Positions 10,595 to 24,189 of a DNA stretch of 64,000 nucleotides are shown one piece after another. The position numbers and the translations under genes are program-made. Origin of the DNA: Fistularia commersonii (taxonomy: Eukaryota > Chordata > Actinopteri > Syngnathiformes > Fistulariidae); assembly GCA_037954325.1 (NCBI GenBank), contig JBBMNZ010000030.1, positions 189,501 to 253,500 on the forward strand, given 5' to 3'. How positions within the stretch are numbered: the first letter of the stretch is position 1; every line of letters begins with the position of its first letter. The notes beneath the pieces are model-generated. The model was not told the DNA's origin. It ran no database searches and saw only the letters and a list, made by a program, of their open reading frames with translations.

Positions 10595-13500
10595 CTGCAG
10601 GAGCCGGAGGAGCAAAGGTCGTGCATTTCAGACTTTACTTTCACCGTCCCGTCGTCGGAGCCGAAACGCTCAGATGCCGAACGGAGGGAAAAGTGGCCGT
10701 TGCGTAACGACGGAGCGCTAAAAGCGGCGGCGTCTCGGGAGCGCCGGGGAGGACGGCGAGCGAGGACCCGATGGGGAGACGCCAACCAGACCGCCAGATT
10801 TAAACGCACGGGAGTCTGAAATATACATGCCGGCCTGGACAGGAAAAGGCTATAAATACCCCGCGGACGTCACTCGCCGCCTCGGATCGGCATGGCAACG
10901 GAGGTTTGCATCACGGCGCCGGAGACGGGCAGACGTCCGGCTGGAGGTGTGAAAAATGAAGAAAGAAACGTGTGTCTTTTCTACCTCCAGTTTGTCCGCT
11001 CGGACAAAGGAGGCTTCCTCCACCGCCACCAGGAAGAAGAAGGAGGAGCGGCAGCGGCAGCGGCAGCGGCTGACCGGGAACAACCTCTTTAGAAGTACTT
11101 TCATCGCAGCGGCGCCGAGAACACGTGGTTTACAAGTACCCGTCTTTGCTTTTCACACGCTCCGTCGTTCACACGTCCGGAGTCTCCAGTGAAGCTCCTG
11201 CATGTGTTTGGACAGCAGGAGGAACCCGGAGATCCTGGAGGAACCGCACCGGACACGGGGAGGCATCGGTTTGAACCGGGCGCCTTCTCGCTGTGAGGCG
11301 GAAGCGCTGACCACCACCGAGAAGATGCTTCATCGGAAACGGAGAAAATAAAAAAGGAAACAAAGACGTTTCCACCGCCGGGGAAAGGCTGACGAGAGCA
11401 AGGAAGAGGAAGGAGAACAAAAATGAAATAAAATAAAGGTGCGAGGACCACGTCTTTCTCCACGCCAGATGGGCTTGAAGGAACCATGACGGTGACAAGG
11501 CAGAAACATTTAAGACCAGGAAATAAATCCTTCCATCAATAAATCCATGATGTATTGATTACATGAATATGCACTCATTTACATTCTTGGTCATTTACTG
11601 TGAAAAGACCAGGAAGTGTTTTTGGTCTCGGGTCCGAATATCAGCAGCACGCGAAATATAAAGAACAAGTAAATAATAAATATATGGGACTCACGCAAAT
11701 GGACCATCTTGACTGGAAAGTCAGGATGCTCCTAGTTTTAAGATCCACTGAAAGACCAAAGTGTGTGTGTGTGTGTGTGTGTGTGTTTGGCTGCTTTCAA
11801 CGCTTCTTCACTCCTCATTGTCGACGTGACAACCAGACGTGTCTGTACACTGATTTATTTTTCAACTGTAATGAAAGGTGTATTGTCTACAACATATGTC
11901 ATGCACACGCACACGCACACACACACCCACACACACACTCATGATATATGTAGACGAGATATGTACTGGAAAATGTTTGGACGTCCTCCCATGTCGAGGC
12001 CACGAGCGCACGCCTGATGCAGAAACATACATGAAGCAGAGGAGGCGGGGCAGGTTGGTCTACGTAATGAAGCTGGTCCAGCCTGGCTGGAAGCGTTGAG
12101 AGCCACACACACACACAAAAACACACACACAGATAATTAGCCGCCTCAATCCTGCACTTGTCACGGTGGCGGCGGCGGCGGCGGCGGCCTCACGCCGCTT
12201 CCATCAGCACTGATCTATTTCCGTCTGCGGATCATTAGAACACGCCTCTGCTGGTGAGCGAGCCGTGGAACCAGACGGGCTCATCGGGCTCCGCTCACGC
12301 CTGGATCGGTCGGAGAACGCCGCTGTCTTTACACGTGACGACGCCCCCCGCGTGTCCGAGGCCACGAACCGGACTCGCCAACACTCGAGCGGACGGCGCC
12401 AGGGTGCGTCGCCATGAGCGGAGGCTCCGGCTGGTACCGTCAGACGAGCGTAACTGCACGGGACTCACGTTCGCATGTTGTCAGTCGGCTCGCGTCGCCG
12501 GAACAATTAATAGCCGCATCGCCATGATGAGGCCAAAGGGCTCCGGCGCCATCATTTATAATCCCTTTAATCATTTCCGCCGCCATCTACAATAACCTGG
12601 AACAAAGTCGGCCGTCTGGATCCGTCGCGGCTCCGACCGGTGAGATCGCACACGAAAGGACGCAGATTTTGTGACCTCGCAGGCTCAGCCGGCCCGGTCC
12701 AAGCCGCCGGAGTCTGACGGGATTGTCCTCGTCCGTTCGCCGCCATCGCCCTCTTCATCTCCCCGGCTTCATCTCCTGCTGAACAGCTAGTCGTTCCTTA
12801 TTGTTTGAACTGTCTGCCGCCATCTTTCTTCCGATTGACCAGCGCCGCCACTCTGCACTAATTACACCCGAGGCGACGACAAGTGTTCATGTAGGTCACC
12901 GACCTCCTCTCTAACGAGCGACAATAATTACAAAACACGTTAACAACGGGGTGCTAAAATCAAAATTGGAGGCCGCCGTCCTTCGGGGGCGGCGTGAGGG
13001 CAGCGAGGGCCGGCGGCGGGGTTTCCTGGCTGTGCCGGCGGGGCGGCTGGCGGCGGGGATTGATTTCCTGCGGAGGCGGCGGCGGCACACCGAAGACGCC
13101 CGGCACTGAAATGCTGATCCAGATACGCGGCGATACGCATCCCCACTCACAGCGCCGTGAATCACTATCCCAGGGAAGGCGCCGCTTATCGATTCGCCGG
13201 TTTATGTAGGAAGGACGTGGTGGCGGCAGCGGCGCCGGCTGCACTCACACACTCCTGCATAGAGGAAGAGAAGACGGGACTGGCGGCGCGTTCGGAGTTT
13301 GCGTGAAAATCAGGACGCTGCGGAGAATTCCCGCTACCATGAATGTCACTCGAAGCAACGAACACCACAGTCATCCATCCGTTGCTGATACTTGCTGGTC
13401 CAGAACCCTGCAGAGATGAACACCTCAGGGTCTGATTGGGACGCAACCCCCCGCCCCCCTATCAGCCCGGCCCGCTCTGATTGGCTGACAGCGAACAGAA

Positions 13501-13916
13501 CTACTTGAGCGTCGTCGCGACCCGACGGTGCCGCTCTCTGATGCTTCAGGGATTTAATGCAAAGGTGTTGGTGACCTTGTTATTGAGCGGGAAGCAGGAA
13601 GAGTCGGCCTGGTGAGGCAGCAACTAAGCAACCTACTAATCCATGGAGCGTTGGTTGCTGTCATCTGTTGCCGGGGAAACCGGGGTGACCTTGAGGAGCC
13701 TCATTATCAAAGTGATTGACATCAGCGGGGGGCAGAAGGCCCGGCCGGCGCGGGGCAGCAGATGGTACGCGGCGGGTCAGCGGCGCCGGCGGACGGGCGG
13801 GTTCGCGGCCGGGGCGAGCAAGAGGCTCGCGGCAATTTGTCGATGAAGACGGACGGAGGGAGACGGAGGAGGACGGAGGAGGACGGAGGAGGACGGAGGG
13901 AGACTGAGGCAGGTAC
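10595..13916 (-). other. samd12: samd12 intron 3
   Basis: About 3.3 kb. It holds a SINE-like fragment at 11190-11265 (CATGTGTTTGGACAGCAGGAGG), a GT run at 11761-11786, a CA run near 11900-11938 and a (GGC)n run at 12166-12187. No other exon was recognised. Confidence 0.7.
13858..13912. repeat. GGACGGAGGA purine-rich repeat beside the exon 3 donor
   Basis: Tandem 10-bp GGAGGACGGA units end within a few bases of the samd12 exon 3 splice donor (minus strand GTACCT). Confidence 0.75.
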
Positions 13917-14046
13917 CTGTGATATCGTGCTGCTTGAAGGAGTCGCTGTAGATCTGGTGCTGGCTGGGACAGTGCTTCTTCAGCCATTTGCAGACGTCCT
14001 GCTGGGTCCACAGCGCCACCGGCTTGGACAGCTTCACGTACCCGGG
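13917..14046 (-). CDS. samd12: samd12 exon 3 (start of SAM domain)
   Basis: Encodes PGYVKLSKPVALWTQQDVCKW, then LKKHCPSQHQIYSDSFKQHD and IT, the first helices of the sterile alpha motif domain. The VKLSKPVALWTQQDV core is essentially the vertebrate SAMD12 sequence as recalled. The acceptor is GCTGCAG|CCC in phase 0 and the donor ACAG|GTACCT in phase 1; 130 bp. SAM domains mediate protein-protein oligomerisation; SAMD12 is a small cytosolic adaptor of poorly defined role. Confidence 0.95.
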
Positions 14047-15936
14047 CTGCAGCGCACGGCGACAGAACACAGGGCGTTAGAACTCCGCCTTCTGCACATT
14101 TTCATCTTTGGACGCGCCACCTGGAAGCTCCTCCGCTCGGGCTTGATGAACGTACGGTGAGGTTACCCTCCCGGGGGAGGCCGCGGCCCGACCCAGCTGT
14201 CGTCGGCTGAGAAGCGTTCATTCTGGTTCATTCTGGAGCGCACGGACACACAACCAATCCCCATTCAGTCACTCACACCTCCGATCCGTTCGGGGTCTCC
14301 GATGAAACCTGCCTGACACTGGAGAACCCAGAGCAGATATCTATTGAATATAAAAATCCTGCACCCAAGCTTGAACCTGTAACCGGCACATAATCCTGTC
14401 CCTTCCCTCCATTCCCAACACTTCAAATACCGGATCTGTCACTGGAATAAAGCATGGAAGCTACGACTCCTTTGCGAGGCCTTTCTCCTGTGAGCATGAG
14501 GCGTGGGGCTGAGGACCCGCCGGCTCAACATCGTCCGGTTCTTGGAGAGGTAAACCTTCACCTGCGTTTCAAGAGAGCGCTCGTCCTTGAGACGGCGGCT
14601 GTGCGTCCAGGTGACAGCCGGCGGGTCGGCCGACCCCAGACCCGAGCCACGGCCGTGTAACAACACCTGTTCAGACCGGCTCCTAATGAGATGGCGAGTT
14701 GTAAGGGACGGCGCCGGACCGAGCCGCCACGGATCATGACTGGCGGCCCGGCTCGGTTGCCGAGCGACGTGGAGACGGTGGAATCTTCAGCGGGTTCTGC
14801 CGGGATAGAGAAGCGTAATAACCTCGTGATAAAATAGAGACGGCCGCGTGGTTGGTTGTTCCACCAAAGGGAAAGTACAGTTGCAGGCGGAGGCCGTTCA
14901 CATTTTCGCCACCGCTCCCGCCTGCTCGCCTGCTCGCCGGCTGCCGTGCGGTGCAGCATAGCGATGAACATCCCCCCCCCCCCCGCTATTCAGCCTGACC
15001 TCCGTCGCCCGTCAGATCTATCACTCCCTCTTTCTCACCTTCCCGCTTTCTTATTGCACGGCGCAACTCACTCTCCGCAGTTACTTCCCACTCACTGCAT
15101 ATCTGGAATCCTACTGAGAGGAAGAGGAGGAGACGCGGCGGCGGCGGCGTGGGGGGGGTGCGAGCTGGTTTTGGCATATGGCGTGCATCCCCTGCAGGCT
15201 GACAGGCGGCGGAGCGAGTAGGCAGGTAGGGCCGGCCGCCGCTCTTAATGTGATTGCTTGGCAGCCGGAGTGGATGCTGAATGTGCAGGGGGGGGGGGGG
15301 GGGGGGCACATTAACCATTAAACACAGCTCAACTCAATGGTAATTAACCCCCACCAAGAGCCCGGGGCCATGAAAGGGTGGGGGGGGCTGACAGGGGCAC
15401 TGGAGCAGGTGGGGGGGGCAGGTGGGGGGGGCAGGGTAACACTGGCATGCCGTCAACCCCCACCACCACCACCACCTGCCCCCCAACAGCTAAAAGAAAG
15501 TAGAATCCTGCTCCGGGAGCTGTGTTCAAGACTCAGGGCCCAATTAGAGATGTGAGTGACAGTGCGGGGGGGGGGGGGGGGGGCACTACTTCTAAGCAGA
15601 GAACATGTGGGAACACACACACACACACACACACACTCACGCACACACAGCACCCAGTTCTCCATAATGGTTGCCGTCTTTGCCTTTTCTTTATTAAGTG
15701 ATGACCCGCATTCTCCCGAGGTTCTCTGGGTTGCCGTAGCGACAGGGCAACTTCATCCCTACAAACTGTAGAGCAGTTGAAGGCCGGCGAGGAGGTGCAC
15801 GTGACCCCCAGGTGAGCCGGGACCGCAGGTGGAAAGAAATGATTAACTGCAGGATGGAGGGTGTAATTGTACTGATGCTGAGAAGCAGTGAAGACACCAG
15901 GACGCCTTCGCTCCCCGTCTGCGGCGCCACGCAGGC

Positions 15937-15969
15937 TAGGGTTAGGGTTAGGGTTAGGGTTAGGGTTAG
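15937..15969 (+). repeat. Interstitial telomere-type repeat, (TTAGGG)5
   Basis: TAGGGT repeated five times plus TAG, perfect, inside samd12 intron 2. Confidence 0.95.
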
Positions 15970-16128
15970 CTCACTGAAGCTCAACCACATCATCTGAACA
16001 CTGACCATGTGGAATTTGGAAGCAGCCGCAGAGGATCCCACTACATACATCAGATATTTTTGTTTTGTGCCCCAACAGGAATCAAAGATGAGCCTTGGAT
16101 ATCTGTGGCTCATATCTGTGTGTTTAAC

Positions 16129-16129
<1 letters not shown>

Positions 16130-16204
<75 letters not shown>
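16130..16204. repeat. (CA)n microsatellite
   Basis: CA run with a single AAAC interruption. Confidence 0.95.
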
Positions 16205-16206
<2 letters not shown>

Positions 16207-16348
16207 GGCGAGAAAAACAAATAATCAATAGCTTGATAACGGTGGCACGAGAAGCTGACGTGTCAGAGTCTGACACTCAACTCAGAACATCATTTCCATC
16301 CCATAATGGCACCGACACTGATATTTAAACAAAACGAATAAGCTGCGA

Positions 16349-16559
16349 GTATTACTGCATGTACTTGGTGTTACTGCAAGGTAATACTGCATGTACTTGG
16401 TGTTACTGCAAGGTAATACTGCATGTACTTGGTGTTATTGCAAGGTATTACTGCATGTACTTGGAGTTGCTGCAAGGTAATACTGCATGTACTTGGTGTT
16501 GCTGCAAGGTAATACTGCATGTACTTGGTGTTACTACAAGGTAATACAGCATGTACTTC
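16349..16559 (+). repeat. 32-bp minisatellite, about 6.5 copies
   Basis: Unit begins GTAATACTGCATGTACTTGG and continues TGTTACTGCAAG. Copies differ by one to three substitutions (for example TGTTGCTGC, TATTACTGC). Units are contiguous with no spacers. Confidence 0.95.
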
Positions 16560-16877
16560 AGGACATACTAGCAAGGATTATAATTTTACTACGCGGGTGC
16601 AGAATACTTAAATGACCCCTGAATGGTAAACCCCTAAACACCTATACATTTAACTACCTTACCACTTAATACTAGTGGACATTACCAATACCCAGTGTCA
16701 TTACCAGTTATTATCACGTGGTTACACTCGTGGTGTTTGTAAGGCAAGACCACGTCAAGTCCAAAAGAAACCCGGTGCACGTCACGGTGCTACTTCTGCA
16801 GGAGTCTGGCAAAACACACAGCTAAACACTGCCCTCTAGTGTTCAGGCCTGAGCACTGCGGCGGGGGGGGGGGCAGA

Positions 16878-16878
<1 letters not shown>

Positions 16879-16927
<49 letters not shown>

Positions 16928-16936
16928 ACACACACA
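16879..16936. repeat. (CA)n microsatellite
   Basis: CA run preceded by a G10 run, near a 12-bp GAGAACCTG-type repeat at 17005-17044. Confidence 0.93.
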
Positions 16937-17278
16937 AGTCAGAAAAAGCCTGACCCGCTTTGTGCGTGTTAACTGACAAATCTGAAAAGGGAAAAGAGAA
17001 AAGGAACCAGAGAACCTGGAGAACCTGGAGAACCTGGAGAACCCCGGCAGGACAAGGTGGGGACTCATCTGTGATAAGAGTTTGAATTAAGGAAATAAAA
17101 AAAGCATCACCTTTAATTTCTGCATGATTTATAATGAATTCAATGATAATTGAACACCAGTTAATTAAAAACCTCCAAGTCTCATAAATGAGATGTTGGG
17201 TGTCTGTGATTGACGGCTGGATCTAATCAAGATTAGGAGGTGTGATATCAAGATGTAGAAGGTGACACCGCAACAGGG

Positions 17279-17404
<126 letters not shown>

Positions 17405-17675
17405 ATATTCCAGTGTGTTTGGTATTCCTTCCCTCCGGGCAGCACCTCTGACGGGGCCCAGCTGACTGACACCGTGTTTAAAGATGTCTGACAGCAGGGA
17501 AAAAGTAAGAACTGATTAATTAGTATTGATCCGAGCGGTGAAATTGATCCGCCCGCGCTCCCGTCCCCTCGGGACAAGGTTTCCACGGTTACATCCTGTG
17601 TATCAAAAACACCGATGCCACGATGCCGGCCCTTTATGAAGGACCAGTTGATGGACGGAGGAGAGCGGCACGCAC

Positions 17676-17884
17676 CCGTGTCAGCTCCGACTCGGAGACG
17701 GAGCGCTGCGGCGGCGACCGGCGGCGGTAGGCGAGAGGGCTGACGTCCCGGTAGGTGGGGCTGTCGTCGTCCGGCGGCGCCGCCCCGACGTCGACGGCCT
17801 CCTCGTCCTCCTCCAGCTGCGCCGACGCGTCCTCGGGGCACGTCGGGTGGTCGATGCCATTCTGGCTCAGGTTGCAGTGAACGG
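17676..17884 (-). CDS. samd12: samd12 exon 2
   Basis: Encodes (A)VHCNLSQNGIDHPTCPED, an acidic segment (QLEEDEEAVD), then SPTYRDVSPLAYRRRSPPQR and SVSESELTR. The start corresponds to the human N-terminus (ALHCGLNPRGIDHPAH). The first two bases CC complete an alanine codon begun by exon 1. The acceptor is CGGACAG and the donor CGG|GTGCGTG (phase 0); 209 bp. This N-terminal part is low in predicted structure, and the fish version has an acidic plus serine/arginine-rich linker before the SAM domain. Confidence 0.9.
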
Positions 17885-18619
17885 CTGTCCGAAGGAGGGA
17901 AACACAAGAAACAGCCGTGTGAAGGTTCGAGGGAGTCTGACTGAACGCAGCAACGCAACGCGTCCACCAGGGGGCGCCATCTCAGCATGGGACAGGCGGT
18001 GTTTCCGGCTGGAGATGCCTCTCCGTCCTCCGCCTGCGTCACCTCGGTGTCAGCCTTTACATCAGTGACATGGCTGATTTTTAAAAACGCAGAGAACCCC
18101 AATGCGACTGAATGAATCTCCATCTTTCCCCATCTCCTGTCTCCGTTTCCAAGGAGTCCTCGCTCGTTGTTCCTCCGGGCGTCTGACGGCGGACTATATT
18201 TAGTGACTGCTTTTTGGTTTCTGGCCAGAAGCGTCCCGCTCTCGTCAGGCGGCGAAGCGAACACAGAGAGCGACAGCTGGCGTGGCAGCGCCGCCACGGG
18301 CCGCTCATGACCGGGCTGTTTCCGCCCACTCCTTCCCAACACATGAAAATAACCCCGGGCCCAAAAGAGGCTAGAATCCTTCCGTCACCCGAAGATGGCG
18401 TCGCCCTCCGATAGAGACAGAAATTTGGAAATAACAAAAGAAAGAAAGATAAGTAACATTTGAAAGCGGTCGGGTCAATCGCCGGGACCCGAGGCTCGGC
18501 AGAGACGCTCTCGGACGCCCGGCCCACGGACCTGTGACGGCCGCACCCTCCGCCGAAGGAGCTTAACCGATCCTTGGATGCGTCGGGCCGTCGTTGCCGC
18601 GTGCCTGGAAACCACCGGC

Positions 18620-18728
18620 CGTACGAGCGTTACGAGCCGTACGAGCTGTATGAGCTGTACGAGCGTTACGAGCTGTATGAGCTGTACGAGCCGTACGAGC
18701 CGTAAGAGCTGTACGAGCTGTACGAGCC
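18620..18728 (+). repeat. 9-bp minisatellite, about 12 copies
   Basis: TACGAGCTG / TACGAGCCG / TATGAGCTG units in tandem. Confidence 0.95.
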
Positions 18729-19496
18729 TCGGTCCGCAGCACACCAAGACGTCCCTACCGGTTGGCGTATCGTTGGAAGGGCTCCGCCTCACCCTGACAC
18801 CGAGCACTCCAATGTCAGCTATTGTCCATAGACTCCGGCTCGGCGTTCGACGCCGCCGTACACCAGAAGATCACCCGCAAGCCAGAGCGGCCAGAGATCA
18901 GCGCCTCGCTAGCGGACTTCCAGGAAGCCTCCTCTCTGAGCGGAGGGCCCGGGACGCACCGTTCGCTCCGCCCAGCATCTCCAGCCTCTTCTTCAAGGTG
19001 AACAACCACCGGATCTCGGCTCCGCTGTGGACGAGACCGACCTCGGACCAAAGGGCGAGCTGAGCCGCCTCGACAACGATTGCTCTCTGAAAGCCGCGAT
19101 GATGAAGGAGATCGCGCTGGATTCAAGAGAGAGCCCTCCGGCCACCGACGGCGCTCCTGTGGAGCAGGTGAGCGGCAGCGAGCTCCTGGCAGCGCCGGGG
19201 TCAGGTGACCTCTCCTGGACCACGAACGCCGGCCAAGAAAGCGCTCCGGAAGAACACCGACCTGACACCTTCTCACACTTGCATCCCACCTGCAAGCCAG
19301 GTATGGGTGACACAGGAAGAGGCGGAGTCAGAATCACAGCCGCACCCACCAAACCTCAAGCCCCGCCTCCTCCACCTAAACCTGCAAGAACCTGAAGTGA
19401 CCACCCGATGCAGCTCCCTGTCGGAGGAGCATCATCTAACCAGGGCGCGAAACCAGGAGACCCAACAGGTTTGAGACGCAGCCAATCACAGCCGAC

Positions 19497-19550
19497 ATAG
19501 GGGTCGGGGGCGGGTCTTAATCCGGACGGTCGGCTGTCAATCATCCAAGT
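19497..19550 (+). repeat. Dispersed GC-rich element, copy 3
   Basis: GTCGGGGGCGGGTCTTAAT, then GTCGGCTGTCAATCATCCAA. Just downstream, GATAATTTAGAGTCTC resembles the common teleost SINE body. Confidence 0.65.
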
Positions 19551-20361
19551 ATCCACGCCAACGGATAATTTAGAGTCTCAGATGAACGTGCCGGCCGTGG
19601 TTGGACTGAAGATGGAGACCGGGGAGGAGAACATGGAGAACCTGCAGGATTGTCCGACCTTCTCACTCTGTCCCTGTTTTGTCGTTGCCGTCACTTCCTA
19701 AAATAAACCTGACTCTGAGTTCTGAAGGAACAAACATTTTCAAAAGTTAGTTAATAATGCATTTATCATTTAATCAAACCTAATTATTAATCCCGCGATC
19801 TGAGGAGGCTCCCATGAACTCAGCAGAACCCGAGGGACCCGATCCATCCGCGGCCTTGAAAACCGGTCCCAACTCTGCTTCAGGTCGCCGAGCCACTGCA
19901 AAATGACCGAGTCCCCGGAAACGACAGCGGGCCGACATCGGGGCAGAGATCCTCGCCCGGCGGACGCCAGGACCCGCTCAGGAACGCACTGGGGAGGCGT
20001 TACGTCGCCCTGCTAAGAGCATCTGGAGAAACCGTGTTCAGACTAAATGATGCATTTGACCAGATGATGAAGAGGATCGGGGAGCCCCCCAGCCCCCCCC
20101 CCTTAACGGCTGACATAGAAAACGGGCCAGAGCTGTAACGGAGCCTATAAATAGCAGCGCTGTCGTCGTCCTCCCCCTCCCTCCTCCTCCTGACATGCGC
20201 CGTGCAGCACCAGAGACGTGGCAGCAGATCAGCCTTTCCTCTCAATGAGCCTCCATCCAGGAGATGAATGGCGTCTGCATGCAGAGGAGCTGAGCGCCAT
20301 CTTAGCCCGGGGTTTGCAGACCCGACACCTCATCGATTGGAGGTTAAAAATATGAGATGGC

Positions 20362-20363
<2 letters not shown>

Positions 20364-20415
<52 letters not shown>

Positions 20416-20433
20416 CACACGCACACACACACA
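20364..20433. repeat. (CA)n microsatellite
   Basis: CA run with two CG interruptions on the right. Confidence 0.95.
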
Positions 20434-20631
20434 GGCAGCAGAGACTGCTAGATCTCTGATTCCAGACTCTGGCGGGCGTGAGGCACTGGCGAGGAGTGGT
20501 TCCTGGACAGGAAATGAAAAACAAAAACGTGGCCACCACCCCGTGTGGACAGATGATTCACTGGCAGGATAAAGTTTCCATCTAGAGATCTATTCCTGAT
20601 CGACGCTGTAAAGGCTGCGTGGAGGATGTGG

Positions 20632-20712
20632 AGGGGTCGGGGGCGGAGCCTGTCCCAGCTGACAGCGGCGAGGGGCGGGGCTTAACCCGGATCGGGCAGC
20701 TGTCAATCACAG
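20632..20712 (+). repeat. Dispersed GC-rich element, copy 4
   Basis: Two GC-rich blocks (GGGGGCGGAGCC and GGGGCGGGGCTTAACCCGG), then GGCAGCTGTCAATCACA. Confidence 0.65.
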
Positions 20713-21621
20713 GGGCACATGGTGAGATGTGCCGCCATTCGCCCTCTCGCTCTCACCGACAGACACTTCGGTCTTCAGCCAGTGACAGCGGGAGGAAGAC
20801 CGAGAAGATGGCGAGAACCCAGGCGGGAGAAGACGGAGAGATGCTGAAGCGACCGGATGATCCGACGTGGATCGGCTTCATGCTACCAGCTAGCTGAAAG
20901 CTAACTAGTTCACCTCCCGGGGTAGCTGCATTAGCACGTCGTCCCGGGACACCGAGCGTCCAATGACGAGGAGCCTCCGCACGACCCGGCAAATCAACCT
21001 GAGGAAGGCTAGCGGCGTAGCGTTAGCATCCACGCGTGTGACGGCTCCTCCTCAATAGCGTGGACGTTCACGGCTTCCTGTGCGGTCACTGCGGGGTCAG
21101 CGCCGCCCAGGTTCCCTCCACGGCTCGGTCAGGCTCTCAGCGGTCGCGCTGACTTTGAAAATTTGACTTGATACATGTAAAAAAAAAACTAAAAAACATT
21201 TGTTAACCGTACATATCAGATTCCTCTGACATTTGTCCGAACATTGTCTGGCATTTGCTTTGAAAAAAACCCGGCGTGGTTTTGAAGGCTCAGGCTTTGC
21301 TTGCATTTCAAGCTCAAACCGGTTTTCTCACGTGAAGCTTCGCGCCCAGCTCATGTATGTGTGTCAGTATGTCAGCAGGTTGCAAAGCCAATCTGTGTCA
21401 CTCAGCTCAGGAGCTTCTCAAGAGTTCAAGTCGATCCAAGAATGAAGTTCTGTTTGAGCTCCCACATTGATCGATCCCATCTTTTAATATCAATTCTGTA
21501 CCAGTCCTTTTCCCTCCCCGATCTGGGCTCTATCTTCTATCTTCTATCTTCTATCTCTTCTTCCACCGTCCAAAACAGCTTCGACGAGTCCAAACCGTCC
21601 GTGGGTGTGAATGTCGGATAT

Positions 21622-21692
21622 CTGTGATTGACGGCTGACTTTTCCGGTTAAGCCCCGCCTCTCACACCAGCGTCAGCCGGGTTAGCTCCGCC
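21622..21692 (-). repeat. Dispersed GC-rich element, inverted copy
   Basis: The plus strand reads GTGATTGACGGCTGAC, then TTAAGCCCCGCC and a second GCTCCGCCCC block, the reverse complement of the other copies. Confidence 0.6.
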
Positions 21693-21943
21693 CCCCCGCC
21701 GACCGGGAGAAGCTTTATGGAAAATGAATCTATGAATAAACGAACCAATGAGTAACGTTAATCTCAAACGCAGAGCCTTTCGGCATCCGTGTACTTTCAC
21801 TCTGAAAACACATTCAGAAAATAATACTTTTCAGATTGAAATAAAACAAGTTTCTCCTCCTCAGTTCCATCTTCTCTGCCTCCTCACCGACTCACAAATG
21901 GGTCAGTAAGAATACAGGGAAATGACCCACTTTACTGCAGCAA

Positions 21944-21944
<1 letters not shown>

Positions 21945-22000
<56 letters not shown>
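21945..22000. repeat. (CA)n microsatellite
   Basis: Pure CA run, 28 units. Confidence 0.95.
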
Positions 22001-22001
<1 letters not shown>

Positions 22002-23739
22002 CTAAATATAACCACCATTAACGCTGGCTCAACACAGCGAGCTGCAAAAACATACTTCAGAGTCAGACGATGACAATAGTCTTAATTTAGATCTGCATTA
22101 CCTTCTGTCAATATTTGATGCGGGACAGGAATGCGTGCGAAGGTTTCAGATTCGCCGCAGAAGCGCTGAGTCGCCCCAGAACTGCTGGGTATGTTCTGGT
22201 GTCATCTGACATCCATCTCCTGCGGCCGCAGAGGGCCTGTCCTCCAGGCTCCTCCAGGGACTGAGGTGGTTACCTTCAGCATGAAGCGGGTCTTCACCTC
22301 AGATGATGGACGGCGGAGTGACGTGAACATGCGTGGCCACCGGGGGGCCGAGCAGGTCAAGGCCTGATAGCGCGGATGCTAACAGAGGAGGTCTCGCCGC
22401 GAGACGCTCTCCCTCTGCGGCGCCGCTTCTGGAGAGGCGGCGTCAAAGATGGCCGCCTGTTCGGCCCGCGGGATGCGGTTACGCAACTCCTGTGACACCA
22501 TCTTCCATCATCTTAATCCCATTTCTGCCAAGCGAGGCGACGCTCCTTCGCCGAGGGACGCCATCCAGCTCGAAGGAAGATGATGTCCTGCCCGGGCGAC
22601 AGACCGGAGCTGAATCTGAGGCGACTGTCCTGTCGGGCGGCCGGGCCGCGGGGGTAAATACCCCCGACGGGACGGGACGTCAGAACGGTGCCACCGAAGG
22701 CAACGTGGCCTCGCGAGCAGCCCGGAAATAAATCAGATCACTAATGTACGACTGAAACAACCTTAATGTGGCACCTTCACTTCCACACGCGCCAAAGCTG
22801 CCGCTAGAACGTCTTGTGTTCTGACCGGATACGAGAAGAAAACACCAACTGGATGAAAGTTAAAGTCTCCTGAGACTTCCTGCTGTCCTTTGACCCCCAG
22901 GCTTCTGTGGCCACCAAACAAGGAACTCTGCCGGGATTGGTGTAGCCGGCCAACGCGTCCTGCGAGCGGGAGGCAGCCGAGGCAGCGGGACGAGGACCGC
23001 CGACGCCCGCGCAGCGCAAACCTCGCCTCGGTTTTGTTTTTCGCCCTCGGCCGAGGCGTACATGCGACGCTGGAGAGCGGCAGCTCAGGTGGAGAACGGA
23101 GACGACCCTCCAGGTTTCTACGCAGGAAACGGGAAGTCGAAGCCGAGAAACAATCAGGCGTCGCGAGAACGCGCGTGAGCAGCGCAAAGCTAACCGTTCA
23201 CCTCAAAAAGGATTCGGCCGCTGAACCGTCCGGCAGACAGAGGGCGCCGTCGGCTTGGCAACGGACGGCCTCCTGTCACTCCGAAACGCTCCTCAATCGA
23301 CAGAGAAGATATCTGGATCTGGAAAAGTCTGAACAAACAGGTTCTAAGGAGGTCGGGGTTTCACCTCGAGCGGCGTTCACTTCGTCACGGTGGATTCCTC
23401 AAAGCGTCGCCACGCCGCCGCTCCTGAACAAACGCCACGTGATGATTCGCCCCGGAGGTATTTCTTAGCGAGTCGCGGCTGACCGACTTTCGCTCTGTGA
23501 TTTCAAGCCTTAACCGGTTTGTCCGACCCGTCGTTCGGCAAAGGACGCGCACGCAATCGAGTCGGTTCCTTCGGTGCCCGAGAGGAGCCGGCGAGCCAGG
23601 AGGACGCCGCGCACGGCCTTCCACATCCTCACCTCCAGAGTCACCTTTCGCTTGACCTTCTTCCAACACCGGCTTCTAAAGGAGCTCTGGAGGCAGAGAG
23701 CATCTCCTCTGCTGGCGACCGGCAGCTAAACACAAACTA

Positions 23740-23765
23740 ACACACACACAAACAAACACACACAA

Positions 23766-23799
<34 letters not shown>

Positions 23800-23819
23800 A
23801 CAAACACACACAAACAAAC
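23740..23819. repeat. (CA)n/(CAAA)n microsatellite
   Basis: CA run interrupted by AAACA units. Confidence 0.93.
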
Positions 23820-24189
23820 ATGCACGGCAGATTCTGTTTCCGACAGCCGGCGCCCACAGCTCCTGCTCAGGCCGTCAGCCCGCCGGTTGACCCGGACACC
23901 CCTGCAGACCACGCCGTGCGGCTGGCGTGCGGCAGGAGGCCTCAGGCCAACCCGCTCCGGGTCCCGAACCGCTCCGGCTCTCGAACCGCTCCGGGTCCTG
24001 AACCGTCCGCATGTCAGTTTGACCAGGAGCCTGATGAGTGCCTCCTCCATGCACCGGGACGGGGACTCGGACCCGGGCCGCACGGCCTCATTCCAGACAT
24101 GACTGAGGAGCCCGTGCGGGAAGGAGGCACCCGGAACACGCCCGCTCGCGGCACGCCACGCACGCACCACACGCACGTAGGTCTCTTGG

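Noticed and set aside
16349..16559. CRISPR-like array of regularly repeated 32-bp units
   Set aside because: Units are contiguous with no unique spacers, and the genome is vertebrate. It is a minisatellite.
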